A stretch of 34,730 nt of DNA from the NCBI GenBank assembly GCA_964383855.1, contig CAYLIP010000026.1:1-34730 (forward strand), in the 5' to 3' direction. The notes beneath the pieces are model-generated. The model was not told where the DNA came from, searched no databases, and saw nothing but the letters and a program-made list of their open reading frames with translations. A program made the position numbers and the translations under genes. Positions 26,816 to 34,636 of the stretch are shown here, piece after piece. Position 1 is the first letter of the stretch. Each line of letters starts with the position of its first letter. This stretch comes from CAZHAC01 sp964383855 (GTDB taxonomy: Bacteria > Chloroflexota > Dormibacteria > Dormibacterales > Dormibacteraceae).

Positions 26816-27727
26816 ATGGACGGCGAGAACCTGGTCGAGACCAGGGGCCTCACCAAGCTCTTTGGGGGCGCCGTCACCGCTGTCGACCGGCTCGATCTCA
26901 ACGTGCGCCGCGGCGAGGTGTACGGATTCCTGGGCCCCAACGGCGCCGGCAAGACGACCACCCTCCGGATGCTGCTCGGCCTGGCCCGGCCGAGCTCTGG
27001 CACCGCCCTGGTGGCCGGGTACGCGCCCGGCGATCGGCGCGGGCTGGCCAGGCTGGGCGCCCTCGTCGAGTCGCCCGCCTTCTACCCGTACCTGAGCGGG
27101 CGGGAGAACCTGCGGGTGATCGCGGACATGTCCGGGGCGCCGGCCGCGCGGATCGACCAGGTGCTGGAGCAGGTGGACCTGGCGCCGCGCGCCCGCTCCC
27201 GCTACTCCACCTACTCCATGGGCATGAAGCAGCGGCTGGGTGTGGCCGCCGCCCTGCTCAAGGATCCCGAGCTGCTCATCCTGGACGAGCCCACCAACGG
27301 ACTCGATCCCCAGGGCATGGTCGACATGCGCAACCTGATCGTGGAGCTGGGCAAGGGCCGGCGCACCGTGCTCGTCTCGAGCCACCTGCTCGGCGAGGTT
27401 CAGCAGATGTGCACGCGGGTCGGGGTCATCCAGAAGGGCCGGCTGCTCAAGGAGGCGTCGATCGCCGACCTGCTCGGCGAGAGCGGCCTCTACATTCGCG
27501 CTTATCCCGAGGCCCAGGCCATGCAGGTGCTCGGCGACGCGGTCGGGCCCGGCCAGGTCAGCCGGGAGGGCGGCGGCGCCTTCGACGTCAGGGCGGCGCC
27601 CGGGCGCGCGGCCGAGATCAACTGGAAGCTCGTCTCAGCCGGGGTCGGCGTGATGGAGCTGCGGCCGCGGGAGCGCTCGTTGGAAGACGTGTTCCTGGAG
27701 CTGACGGGCGGGGAGGCGGGCCTGTGA
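26816..27727 (+). CDS. ABC transporter ATP-binding protein (BcrA/CcmA-like drug exporter type)
   Basis: ATPase of a two-gene ABC-2 exporter. Seen: GLTKLFGGAVTAVDRLDLNV, Walker A GPNGAGKTTTLRMLLGLARP, Q-loop region LVESPAFYPYLSGRENLRVI, signature YSMGMKQRLGVAAALL, Walker B LLILDEPTNGLDPQGM, H-loop VSSHLLGEVQQMCTRVGVIQ, and a C-terminal extension of about 75 residues ending ERSLEDVFLELTGGE, the usual tail of BcrA-type subunits. 303 residues. ATG start with GAGAAT eight bases before it. Its stop overlaps the permease start (GTGA). Such pairs often give antibiotic or lipid export; no substrate is implied by the sequence. Confidence 0.94.
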   Translation: MDGENLVETRGLTKLFGGAVTAVDRLDLNVRRGEVYGFLGPNGAGKTTTLRMLLGLARPSSGTALVAGYAPGDRRGLARLGALVESPAFYPYLSGRENLRVIADMSGAPAARIDQVLEQVDLAPRARSRYSTYSMGMKQRLGVAAALLKDPELLILDEPTNGLDPQGMVDMRNLIVELGKGRRTVLVSSHLLGEVQQMCTRVGVIQKGRLLKEASIADLLGESGLYIRAYPEAQAMQVLGDAVGPGQVSREGGGAFDVRAAPGRAAEINWKLVSAGVGVMELRPRERSLEDVFLELTGGEAGL

Positions 27728-28569
27728 CCGGCATCCTGCTGGCCGAGCTCCGCAAGACCGCCCGGCGGCCGGCGGTCTGGATCTGCCTCGGCGTCCTGGT
27801 CGCCGTCCTCGTCGGCATCGGCTACCTGGTGGTGTGGTTCGTGTACAGCCACCCCACGGCGCAGATGCGGGCGTCCATGCCCCGCGGGCTCGACATCAAA
27901 GAGCTGCTCCGCCAGCTCTACCCGCCCAGCTTCCACCGGCAGACGCTCAGCTTCGCATCTTCCCTGGGCGGCGCCATCGCCCTGGTGCTCGGCGTCCTCA
28001 CGGTCGGCAGCGAATATGGCTGGAACACGCTCAAGACCCTTTTCACCCAGCGCCCGGGACGCCTCCAGGTGATGGGGGCCAAGCTGGCGGCCCTGGCGCT
28101 GGTGCTGCTCGTCTTCACGCTCGCCGCCTTCCTGGCCGACGCCGCGATCAGCTTCCTGCTGGCGTCGATCGACGGCGGCTCGACCGCCTTTCCGGCCCCA
28201 GACGTGATCGGAAAGGCGGTTCTGGCGGCCTGGCTCGACCTGGCCATGTGGGGCCTCATGGGTGCCTTTCTGGCCTTCGCCTTCCGGCAGTCGGCGCTTG
28301 CGATCGGCCTCGGGCTCGTCTACCAGCTGGTCATCGAATCGCTGGTCTTCGGGACCCTGGGCACGGTCGAGGCGATTCGCAACCTCGAGAAATGGTTCCC
28401 GGGGCCGAACGCGACCGCGCTCACTCAGGCCTTCGGTCGCGGCCGCGTGGTGGCCAGCCCGGCGCCCCCCATCACCGACGGGACGCACGCCGCACTCGTC
28501 CTCCTCTTCTACTGCGCCGTCTTCACAGTCGCGTCAGCCGTCTTCCTGCGCGCCCGCGACGTCAGCTGA
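27724..28569 (+). CDS. ABC-2 type transporter permease
   Basis: Membrane subunit of the exporter with the upstream ATPase. Seen from GTG at 27724 (281 residues): ILLAELRKTARRPAVWICLG, first helix LVAVLVGIGYLVVWFVYSH, an extracytoplasmic loop, GAIALVLGVLTVGSEYGWNT followed by LKTLFTQRPGRLQVMGAKLA (GSEY-x-WNT-x-K is the usual coupling helix of ABC-2 permeases), and four more hydrophobic helices, ending VASAVFLRARDVS. The GTG overlaps the ATPase stop, and longer frames upstream are shadows. Its last 36 bases overlap the end of a small convergent gene. Confidence 0.9.
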   Translation: MTGILLAELRKTARRPAVWICLGVLVAVLVGIGYLVVWFVYSHPTAQMRASMPRGLDIKELLRQLYPPSFHRQTLSFASSLGGAIALVLGVLTVGSEYGWNTLKTLFTQRPGRLQVMGAKLAALALVLLVFTLAAFLADAAISFLLASIDGGSTAFPAPDVIGKAVLAAWLDLAMWGLMGAFLAFAFRQSALAIGLGLVYQLVIESLVFGTLGTVEAIRNLEKWFPGPNATALTQAFGRGRVVASPAPPITDGTHAALVLLFYCAVFTVASAVFLRARDVS

Positions 28570-28710
28570 GCGAGCGGCGGGCCGGTACTCGTCGCAGATC
28601 GGCGAATCGCCTGCGGTGGCGAAGTTCCAGCGGCGGCACCAGGCGAGCCCGTCGAACTGGCGGCAGGACGAGCAGGTCACGCGGGGGTTCGAGCGCGCGC
28701 GCTTGGTCAT
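28534..28710 (-). CDS. Small Cys-rich protein, possible zinc knuckle (58 residues)
   Basis: Not a named family that I can confirm. From ATG at 28710: MTKRARSNPRVTCSSCRQFD, then GLAWCRRWNFATAGDSPICD and EYRPA. Four Cys in C-x2-C-x8-C-x12-C spacing with conserved-looking aromatic residues (FDGLAWCRRW) look like a zinc or Fe-S site. The C-terminal 20 residues are low complexity. An upstream ATG at 28770 would add 20 residues of Gly/Pro-rich sequence with no domain. The last 36 bases overlap the permease gene on the other strand. It lies downstream of the AAA+ ATPase gene in the same direction and might be co-expressed with it. Moderate confidence that it is real. Confidence 0.5.
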   Translation of the reverse strand: MTKRARSNPRVTCSSCRQFDGLAWCRRWNFATAGDSPICDEYRPAARSADVAGAQEDG

Positions 28711-28804
28711 GTGCGTTCCCGGCGGTTCGCCCGGGAAGGCGCGGTCTCCGGTCGGCACAGCACCAACCATCTTGACGATGCGCCGGCCGCCCCGCCCGGC
28801 GGCT

Positions 28805-28836
28805 GGATAACACCTGATAAGGATCAGCGGTTATCC
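28805..28836. repeat. Left GGATAAC/GTTATCC inverted-repeat cluster, 3' side of the AAA+ ATPase gene
   Basis: Plus strand: GGATAAC (28805-28811), four bases, GATAAG (28816-28821), eight bases, GTTATCC (28830-28836). The last site lies inside the end of the ATPase gene. Read inward, this 32-base cluster has the same spacing as the outer 32 bases at the gene's other end (30037-30068 on minus), with 21 matching positions. Confidence 0.6.
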
Positions 28837-30026
28837 GCCTCCGGCCGGCGGCGCAGGAAGGCGCCGAACATGGGGGCGGTGAACGCCACGCGCCCCCTGG
28901 CCGGCCGGTAGACCAACCCCTTGGCGAGCAGCGCCGCCAGCCGCGGCTGGAGCTCGCTGTTGCTCCAGGCGGTCCGCATCTGGACCTGCTCGGTGGTGGC
29001 CGACTCGCCTCCCTGCTCGGCGATCGCGTGCAGGATCCGGCGCTCGACCGTGCCCGCGCGCTGATAGCGCGATTCGAAGAAGCCCTGGTCGAGCACGCCG
29101 AGGATGCGGGGCCGCAGCCGCCTGAAATCGCGCATGGTGATCACCTCGCCGCCGGCGCCCGTCCAGAGCGCGTCCCCGTAGAGCTGGATGAAGTAGGGGT
29201 AGCCGCCGGAGTCCTCGACCACGGCGTCGACCACGTCCTCCTCGAACCGCCTTCCGTTGCGCACCGCCGGGTCCACGAGCGCCGCCCGGTCCTCGGGCGG
29301 GCGCAGGTCGCCCAACCGCTCGGGCGTGAACATCCGCTCCGAGTAGCTCTTCGAGCGCGAGAGGTTCTCGACCAGGGGGGGCAGCCCGCAGAGCACCAGC
29401 ATCACCGGCACCCCGCGCTGCTGGGCGGCCGAGACGGCGGCCAGGAGAGCGGAGAGCGTCAGCTCCCGGCGCTTCTCGCGGATGACCTGGAACTCGTCGT
29501 AGCGGAGCAGGAAACCGCGATGACCGCGCGGGTGGCAGAGGCTGCCCACCCGCAACAGCGCTTCGCGGAGGTCGTCGTCGAGCCGGCGGTCGGCCTGGCC
29601 CTGCGCGCGCCGGGTGCCGACGCTGAAGCGCACATCCCCGTAGCCGATCGAGAGCGAGCCGATGAAGTCCTGCACGCCGCCCGCCATCTCGCTCGCGGCG
29701 GCGCCCAGCCGGGCGCCCACCGAGAGCCGCCGGGTGAGGGCCGAGAGATCGGCGAGGACGGTGCGGGCGAAGAGCCGGGGCTCGCTGTCCGCCTCGCTGA
29801 ACTCGCGCTCGGCGACCGCCCAATGCGCCTCATGCGCCAGCGTCGAGTAGTGGTTCAGGAGCACCGTCTTGCCGACGCCGCGCAGGCCGGTGACGAGAAC
29901 GTTGCGCGGGTTGCCGGGGTTGTCCAGGTAGCGCCGGAAGTCCTCCAGCTGCCGCTGCCGGTCACCGAGATAGGGCGGCTCGAGGCCGGTACCGGGCCGG
30001 TAGGGGCTGGGCGGCCAGGCGGCCAT
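28824..30026 (-). CDS. AAA+ family ATPase with C-terminal winged helix (Orc1/Cdc6-like, AAA_16 type)
   Basis: Function unknown. Seen: N-terminal YRPGTGLEPPYLGDRQRQLE, Walker A GLRGVGKTVL near residue 47, a helical insertion (DFIGSLSIGYGDVRFSVGTR), Walker B LLRYDEFQVI near 175, sensor-1-like MLVLCGLPPLVENL near 213, arginine-rich LGDLRPPEDRAAL, the lid YPYFIQLYGDALW, and a winged-helix end (VERRILHAIAEQGGESATTE, SNSELQPRLAALLAKGLVYR). This order is that of Orc/Cdc6-like ATPases that bind DNA or recruit partners. ATG at 30026 (400 residues) follows GTTATCC directly, and TATCCT lies nine bases before it. Flanked on both sides by phased GGATAAC-type sites (28805-28836 and 30027-30068). It may bind those sites itself; that is a guess. 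Confidence 0.85.
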   Translation of the reverse strand: MAAWPPSPYRPGTGLEPPYLGDRQRQLEDFRRYLDNPGNPRNVLVTGLRGVGKTVLLNHYSTLAHEAHWAVAEREFSEADSEPRLFARTVLADLSALTRRLSVGARLGAAASEMAGGVQDFIGSLSIGYGDVRFSVGTRRAQGQADRRLDDDLREALLRVGSLCHPRGHRGFLLRYDEFQVIREKRRELTLSALLAAVSAAQQRGVPVMLVLCGLPPLVENLSRSKSYSERMFTPERLGDLRPPEDRAALVDPAVRNGRRFEEDVVDAVVEDSGGYPYFIQLYGDALWTGAGGEVITMRDFRRLRPRILGVLDQGFFESRYQRAGTVERRILHAIAEQGGESATTEQVQMRTAWSNSELQPRLAALLAKGLVYRPARGRVAFTAPMFGAFLRRRPEADNR

Positions 30027-30068
30027 GGATAACAAAGGATAAGCGGCTGGACTTATCGATGGTTATCC
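30027..30068. promoter_or_regulatory. Nested palindrome covering the promoter and start of the AAA+ ATPase gene
   Basis: Plus strand: GGATAAC, four bases, GATAAG, eight bases, CTTATC, four bases, GTTATCC, a 42-base structure symmetric in its arms. The minus-strand -10 candidate TATCCT (30036-30041) lies inside, nine bases from the ATG. Bound protein would block transcription, so autoregulation is likely. The palindrome can also fold as a cruciform or RNA hairpin. Confidence 0.62.
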
Positions 30069-30128
30069 TCGAGGCTCCCCTCAAGCGACTCCCCTCCGCC
30101 GCTGCCCAATCGGCGCGCGCAGGCTGAG

Positions 30129-31655
30129 CTAGTGCTTGAAGTGCCGCTCCCCGGTCAGGACCATGGCCGCTCCCCGGGCGTCGGCCGCGAGCGTCACCTC
30201 CTCGTCCTTGACCGATCCACCGGGCTGTATTACCGCCGTCACCCCGGCCTCGAGGCCCACCTCGAGCCCGTCCGCGAACGGGAAGAAGGCATCGGAGGCC
30301 ATCACCGACCCCTGGGCTCGCTCGCCCGCACGCTTGACGGCGATTTCCGCCGCCTCCACGCGCGACATCTGTCCGGCCCCGACCCCGACCGCCGCGAAGT
30401 CGCGGGCGAGGACGATCGCGTTCGACTTCACGTGCTTGGCGGCGAGCCAGGCGAATCCCAGCTGCGCCCACTCCTCCTCGGTCGGCTGCCGCCGGGACAC
30501 CACCCGGCAGGCGGCGCGGTCGAAGCCTGAGCGGTCCCACGTCTGGGCCAGGAAGCCGCCGGGCACGCTGCGCACGTCGTAGCCCTCGGTTCGGACCGGG
30601 CCCGCCACCAGCACCCGCGTGTTCTTGCGCCGGCCGAGCAGCTCGCGCGCCTCCTCGGCCAGGGCCGGCGCGATGACCACGTCGGTCTTGATCTTGACGA
30701 TGGCGGCCGCCGTGGCCGCGTCGAGCACCCGGTTCAGAGCGACCACGCCGCCGAAGGCGGAGACGGGGTCGCACTCGTAGGCGCGCTGGTAGGCCTCGGC
30801 GATGTCCTCACCGATCGCCAGCCCGCAGGGGTTCATGTGCTTGATGATGGCCGCCGCCGGGCGGCCGAACTCGGAGACCAGGCCGTAGGCGGCGGCCGCG
30901 TCCTGGATGTTGTTGAAGGAGAGCCCGACGCCCTGCAGCTGCTCGGCCGAGCCCAGGCCCCCGGGGTCGGGACCCAGCCGGTAGAAGGCCGCCTGCTGGT
31001 GGGGGTTCTCGCCGTAGGTAAGCGGCTGGGCCAGCGTCCCCGCGATCGAGAGCTCGGGCGGGAAGTGGCCCTCGCCGTCGACCTGGTAGCGCAGCCAGGC
31101 GGCGATCTGGGCGTCGTAGACCGAGGTGTGCGCGAACGCCTCGGCGGCAAGCCGCCGCCGCAGAGTGTGGCCGGCGTCGCCCGACTGGAGCGACTGGAGC
31201 ACCTCGGTGTACCGCTCGGGCCGGACGACGACCAGCACCGACTCATGGTTCTTGGCCGCGGCGCGGATCATCGCCGGGCCGCCGATGTCGACCTGCTCGA
31301 TCACGTCGTCGAATGTCGCATCACCCCGGGCCACGGTCTCAGCGAAGGGGTAGAGGTTGACGCACAGGAGGTCGATGGTCCGGAACCCATGCAGCTCCAG
31401 CGCCGCCATGTCCTCGGTGCGGTCGCGGCGGGCGAGCAGCCCGGCGTGGACGCCGGGATGGAGGGTCTTGACCCGTCCGTCCATGATCTCCGGAAAGCCC
31501 GTCAGCTCCGACACCGACTTCACGTCGACCGAGGCGTCCTGGAGGGCACGCATGGTGCCGCCTGTGGAGTAGATCTCGAAGCCGAGGCGGACCAGCCCGC
31601 GCGCAAACGCGGGGAGCCCGGACTTGTTAGTGACGGACAGCAGCGCTATGGGCAT
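30129..31655 (-). CDS. purH: Bifunctional AICAR formyltransferase / IMP cyclohydrolase PurH
   Basis: Last two steps of IMP synthesis. Seen: IMP cyclohydrolase domain (1-195) with SVTNKSGLPAFARGLVRLG, STGGTMRALQ, FPEIMDGRVKTLHPGVHAGL and VNLYPF; then the formyltransferase domain with YGENPHQQAAFYR, LSFNNIQDAAAAYGLVSEF, IIKHMNPCGLAIGEDI (Lys and His of the active site), SAFGGVVALNR, VKSNAIVLAR, VGAGQMSRVEAAEIA and SDAFFPFADGLE, closing TGERHFKH. 508 residues, full length. ATG overlaps the end of purN by 29 bases. Last of the purFMNH cluster; 60 bases beyond its stop begins the palindromic region of the ATPase gene. Confidence 0.97.
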   Translation of the reverse strand: MPIALLSVTNKSGLPAFARGLVRLGFEIYSTGGTMRALQDASVDVKSVSELTGFPEIMDGRVKTLHPGVHAGLLARRDRTEDMAALELHGFRTIDLLCVNLYPFAETVARGDATFDDVIEQVDIGGPAMIRAAAKNHESVLVVVRPERYTEVLQSLQSGDAGHTLRRRLAAEAFAHTSVYDAQIAAWLRYQVDGEGHFPPELSIAGTLAQPLTYGENPHQQAAFYRLGPDPGGLGSAEQLQGVGLSFNNIQDAAAAYGLVSEFGRPAAAIIKHMNPCGLAIGEDIAEAYQRAYECDPVSAFGGVVALNRVLDAATAAAIVKIKTDVVIAPALAEEARELLGRRKNTRVLVAGPVRTEGYDVRSVPGGFLAQTWDRSGFDRAACRVVSRRQPTEEEWAQLGFAWLAAKHVKSNAIVLARDFAAVGVGAGQMSRVEAAEIAVKRAGERAQGSVMASDAFFPFADGLEVGLEAGVTAVIQPGGSVKDEEVTLAADARGAAMVLTGERHFKH

Positions 31656-32196
31656 CGCTCACCATTCGAATGGCCTCCGGGAGGATGCGGTGCTCCTCGA
31701 CCTGGATGCGGGAATGCAGGGACTCTTCGGTGTCGTCGTCGAGCACAGGGACGGCCGCCTGAAGCAGGATCGGCCCGGCGTCCACATCCTCGGTCACCAG
31801 GTGGACGGTGCAGCCGCTGACCTTGACGCCGGCACGCAGCGCCTGGGCGACCGCGTCCATGCCGCCGCCGAAGGCGGGCAGCAGGGAGGGATGGACGTTC
31901 AGGATGCGGCCGGGAAAGGCTTGCACGAACTCGGCGCTGAGGATGCGGTCGTAGCCGGCGTTGACGACCAGTTCGACTCGCCGGGCCAGGAGCCAGTCGC
32001 GCATCGCCCGATCGCGGTCGGCCACCGATGGAAACTGCTTCTGCGGGAACTCGCCGAGCGGGAGCGCCCTCCGGCGCGCGAACTCGGCCCCGCCGCAGGA
32101 GGGCCGGTTGGTGGCGACGGCCGTGACCTCGAAACCGCGCTCGACGAGGTTGCGCAGGTTCGACCCCTTGCCGGAGACGAGGACTCCGATCCTCAC
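31627..32196 (-). CDS. purN: Phosphoribosylglycinamide formyltransferase PurN
   Basis: Transfers formyl from 10-formyl-THF to GAR. Seen: the start RIGVLVSGKGSNLRNLVERG, LVVNAGYDRILSAEFVQAFP and RILNVHPSLLPAFGGGMDAV, with the catalytic Asn100 and His102; VHLVTEDVDAGPILLQ with catalytic Asp139, and HSRIQVEEHRILPEAI. 189 residues, family norm. GTG start overlaps the purM stop (GTGA). The C-terminal 12 residues are encoded by bases that also encode the start of PurH in another frame, a 29-base overlap. Confidence 0.95.
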   Translation of the reverse strand: MRIGVLVSGKGSNLRNLVERGFEVTAVATNRPSCGGAEFARRRALPLGEFPQKQFPSVADRDRAMRDWLLARRVELVVNAGYDRILSAEFVQAFPGRILNVHPSLLPAFGGGMDAVAQALRAGVKVSGCTVHLVTEDVDAGPILLQAAVPVLDDDTEESLHSRIQVEEHRILPEAIRMVSDAHSAAVRH

Positions 32197-33170
32197 CCCA
32201 GCGCGACCCGGCGGGCACCTGCCTGCTCGACCACGCGGCCGACCAGCGGCAGGCCGGGCACCGGCTCCGAGCACACCAGGACCATCCCCAGCCCCATGTT
32301 GAAGGTGCCGAGCATCTCCTCCTCGCCGACCCTGCCCTCCCGGGCGATCAGGTCGAACAGGGGCGGGATCTCCCAGCTGCCGCGGTCGAGGTGCGCGGCG
32401 AGGCCTTCGGGCAGGACGCGGGGCAGGTTGCCGAGAAGGCCGCCGCCGGTGATGTGCGCCGCCGCCTTCCAGGGCAGGCGCTTGAGGTCTGCGAGGTAAG
32501 AGCGGTGGGGCTCCAGCAGCGCTTCTCCGAGCGGCCGGCCGAGCTCCGGGTAGACGTGATCCGGAGTGACGGCCTGGAACACCTTCCGGACCAGCGAGTA
32601 GCCGTTGGTGTGGAGGCCGCTGCTCGGCAGCCCCACCAGCAGGTCCCCCTCTCTGACCGGCTCCGGCGCCGGGGCGTCAGGCGCCACCCAGCCAACGATG
32701 AAGCCGGCCAGGTCGTAATCGCCGATCGCGTAGACGCCGGGCATCTCGGCCGTCTCGCCGCCGAGCAGGGCGCAGCCGCTGACGCGACAGGCCTCGGTGA
32801 GACCCTCCACGACCTCGGTGAAGACCTCCTCCTCCAGCCTGCCGGCCGCGAAGTAGTCGAGGAAGAAGAGCGGCTGGGCGCGAGCGGTGGCGATGTCGTT
32901 GACGCAGTGGTTGACCAGGTCGATCCCGATGCCCCGGTGCCGGCCATACGCGACCGCGACCTTGATCTTGGTGCCCACACCATCGGCGGAGGCCGCCAGG
33001 TGGCCGCCGGCGGGGAGCCGGAACAGGCCCGCGAAAGGACCCACCCCGCTCTCCACTTTCTCGCTCTGGGTGGCCGCGATCAGCGGCTTGACCCGCTCCA
33101 GCATGCGCTCGTAGGCGCCGATGTCCACCCCGGCCTCCGCGTAGGAGAGCCCTTCCTGGAACGGCGTCAC
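32193..33170 (-). CDS. purM: Phosphoribosylformylglycinamidine cyclo-ligase (AIR synthetase) PurM
   Basis: Closes FGAM to AIR using ATP. Seen: SYAEAGVDIGAYERMLERVK, GVGPFAGLFRLP, ASADGVGTKIKVAVAYGRHR, GIDLVNHCVNDIATARAQPL with FFLDYFAAG, LLGGETAEMPGVYAIGDYDL, DLLVGLPSSGLHTNGYSLVR, AAAHITGGGLLGNLPRVLPE and EMLGTFNMGLGMVLV. 325 residues, slightly shorter than the family average (about 345). GTG overlaps the purF stop (GTGA). Longer upstream frames are shadows of purF. Confidence 0.96.
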   Translation of the reverse strand: MTPFQEGLSYAEAGVDIGAYERMLERVKPLIAATQSEKVESGVGPFAGLFRLPAGGHLAASADGVGTKIKVAVAYGRHRGIGIDLVNHCVNDIATARAQPLFFLDYFAAGRLEEEVFTEVVEGLTEACRVSGCALLGGETAEMPGVYAIGDYDLAGFIVGWVAPDAPAPEPVREGDLLVGLPSSGLHTNGYSLVRKVFQAVTPDHVYPELGRPLGEALLEPHRSYLADLKRLPWKAAAHITGGGLLGNLPRVLPEGLAAHLDRGSWEIPPLFDLIAREGRVGEEEMLGTFNMGLGMVLVCSEPVPGLPLVGRVVEQAGARRVALG

Positions 33171-34636
33171 TCGGAGACGCTGACCCGGTCGCGGGGTCGC
33201 TCGGGGAGGTTGGCGGGCGGCTCGTCGCGATCGTCGGGCTCGAAGGCCATCTTGTCCATCTCGAGCTGCTGCGGAACCGGCACCGGGTAGGAGCCGTCGA
33301 AGCAGGCGCGGCAGAACTGGTCGGCGGTGCCGCGGCCGATCGCGCGCATCAGGGCCGGGATCGACAGGTAGGCGAGCGAGTCGGCCCCGATCAGCTCCCG
33401 CACCTGCTCGACCGAGCGGCCCGAGGCGACCAGCTGCTTGGTCGAACCGATGTCGACGCCCATGAAGCAGGGGAAGCGCATGGGCGGGCTGGAGATCCGC
33501 AGATGAACCTCCCGGGCGCCGGCCCGCCTGAGCACATCGATGATCCGCCGCGAGGTCGTGCCCCGGACGATCGAGTCGTCGACGGCGATCACCCGCTTGC
33601 CCTCGATCGACTTCCGAAGCGGATTCAGCTTCAGCACCACCCCCGCCTCGCGCAGGGACTGGTCGGGCTGGATGAAGGTGCGGTTGATGTACCGGGACTT
33701 GATCAGCCCCTCCCGGAAGGGGATGCCCGAGGCCTCCGCGTAACCGATCGCGGCCGGGGTGCCGGAGTCGGGCAGCGGGATGATCATGTCGGCGTCGACC
33801 GGCGCCTCCCGGGCCAGCTCGTGGCCCATGCGGATCCGGGCCTCCTCCAGCTCGCAGCCCTTGATCAGGGAGTCCGGCCGGGCGAAATAGATGAACTCGA
33901 AGACGCACATCGCGTGGCGGCCCGCCTCCTGGAAGCGCGAGGACTGGAGCCCGTGCGCGTTCATCACGACCATCTCGCCCGGCTGCACCTCACGGACGAA
34001 GCGTGCGTTCACCGTGTCCAGGGCGCAGGTCTCGCTGGCCACGACGTGCGCCGGCTGCCCGCGGCCGCCCCGGGCGATGTAGCCGATGCTGAGCGGCCGA
34101 AAGCCGAAGGGATCGCGAAGGGCGATCACCGAATCGGCGGTCACGATGGCGCAGGAGTAGGCCCCGACCACGCGCGCGAAGGCGCGCCGGATCACCTCTT
34201 CCCAGGAGGTCCCATGGGTGTGCTCGATGAGGCGCGCCATGACCTCGGTGTCGAGCCCGCTCGCAAATTCGACACCGGCCTCCTCCAGCTCTCGCCGGAT
34301 GCCGTCGGAGTTGATCAGGTTGCCGTTGTGGGCGATCGCTCCGGTGCCCAGGAGCGGGTGACAGAAGGGCAGCGGGTGGGCGTTCTCGGGACGGCTGGCA
34401 CCGGTCGTCGAGTAGCGCGTGTGGCCGATCGCGGCCACACCCCGCAGCCCCGCCATCACCTTGGGCGGGAAGACGTTGGCAACCAGGCCCATGTCGCGGT
34501 GCACGTGCACCTCCTCGCGGTCGCCGACCGCGATGCCGGCCGATTCCTGGCCCCGGTGCTGAAGCGCGAAGAGCCCGAAGTAGGTCAGGTTGGCGACGTC
34601 GACCTGAGCCGAGTGGATGCCGAAGATGCCGCACAT
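33167..34636 (-). CDS. purF: Amidophosphoribosyltransferase PurF (Fe-S cysteine type)
   Basis: Commits PRPP to purine synthesis, using glutamine ammonia. Seen: MCGIFGIHS with nucleophile Cys2 and no propeptide, LFALQHRGQESAGIAV, GHTRYSTTGASRPENAHPL, AHNGNLINSDGIR, LRDPFGFRPLSIGY, then the transferase part with IIPLPDSGTPAAIGYAEASG, SRYINRTFIQPDQ and the PRPP loop VIAVDDSIVRGTTSRR (349-364). Cys244, Cys390, Cys442 and Cys445 (FCRAC) match the four Fe-S ligands of Bacillus PurF. 489 residues, with a Pro/Arg/Asp-rich tail. ATG start, no good ribosome-binding site. First visible gene of the cluster; upstream sequence is cut at the window edge. Confidence 0.97.
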   Translation of the reverse strand: MCGIFGIHSAQVDVANLTYFGLFALQHRGQESAGIAVGDREEVHVHRDMGLVANVFPPKVMAGLRGVAAIGHTRYSTTGASRPENAHPLPFCHPLLGTGAIAHNGNLINSDGIRRELEEAGVEFASGLDTEVMARLIEHTHGTSWEEVIRRAFARVVGAYSCAIVTADSVIALRDPFGFRPLSIGYIARGGRGQPAHVVASETCALDTVNARFVREVQPGEMVVMNAHGLQSSRFQEAGRHAMCVFEFIYFARPDSLIKGCELEEARIRMGHELAREAPVDADMIIPLPDSGTPAAIGYAEASGIPFREGLIKSRYINRTFIQPDQSLREAGVVLKLNPLRKSIEGKRVIAVDDSIVRGTTSRRIIDVLRRAGAREVHLRISSPPMRFPCFMGVDIGSTKQLVASGRSVEQVRELIGADSLAYLSIPALMRAIGRGTADQFCRACFDGSYPVPVPQQLEMDKMAFEPDDRDEPPANLPERPRDRVSVSE

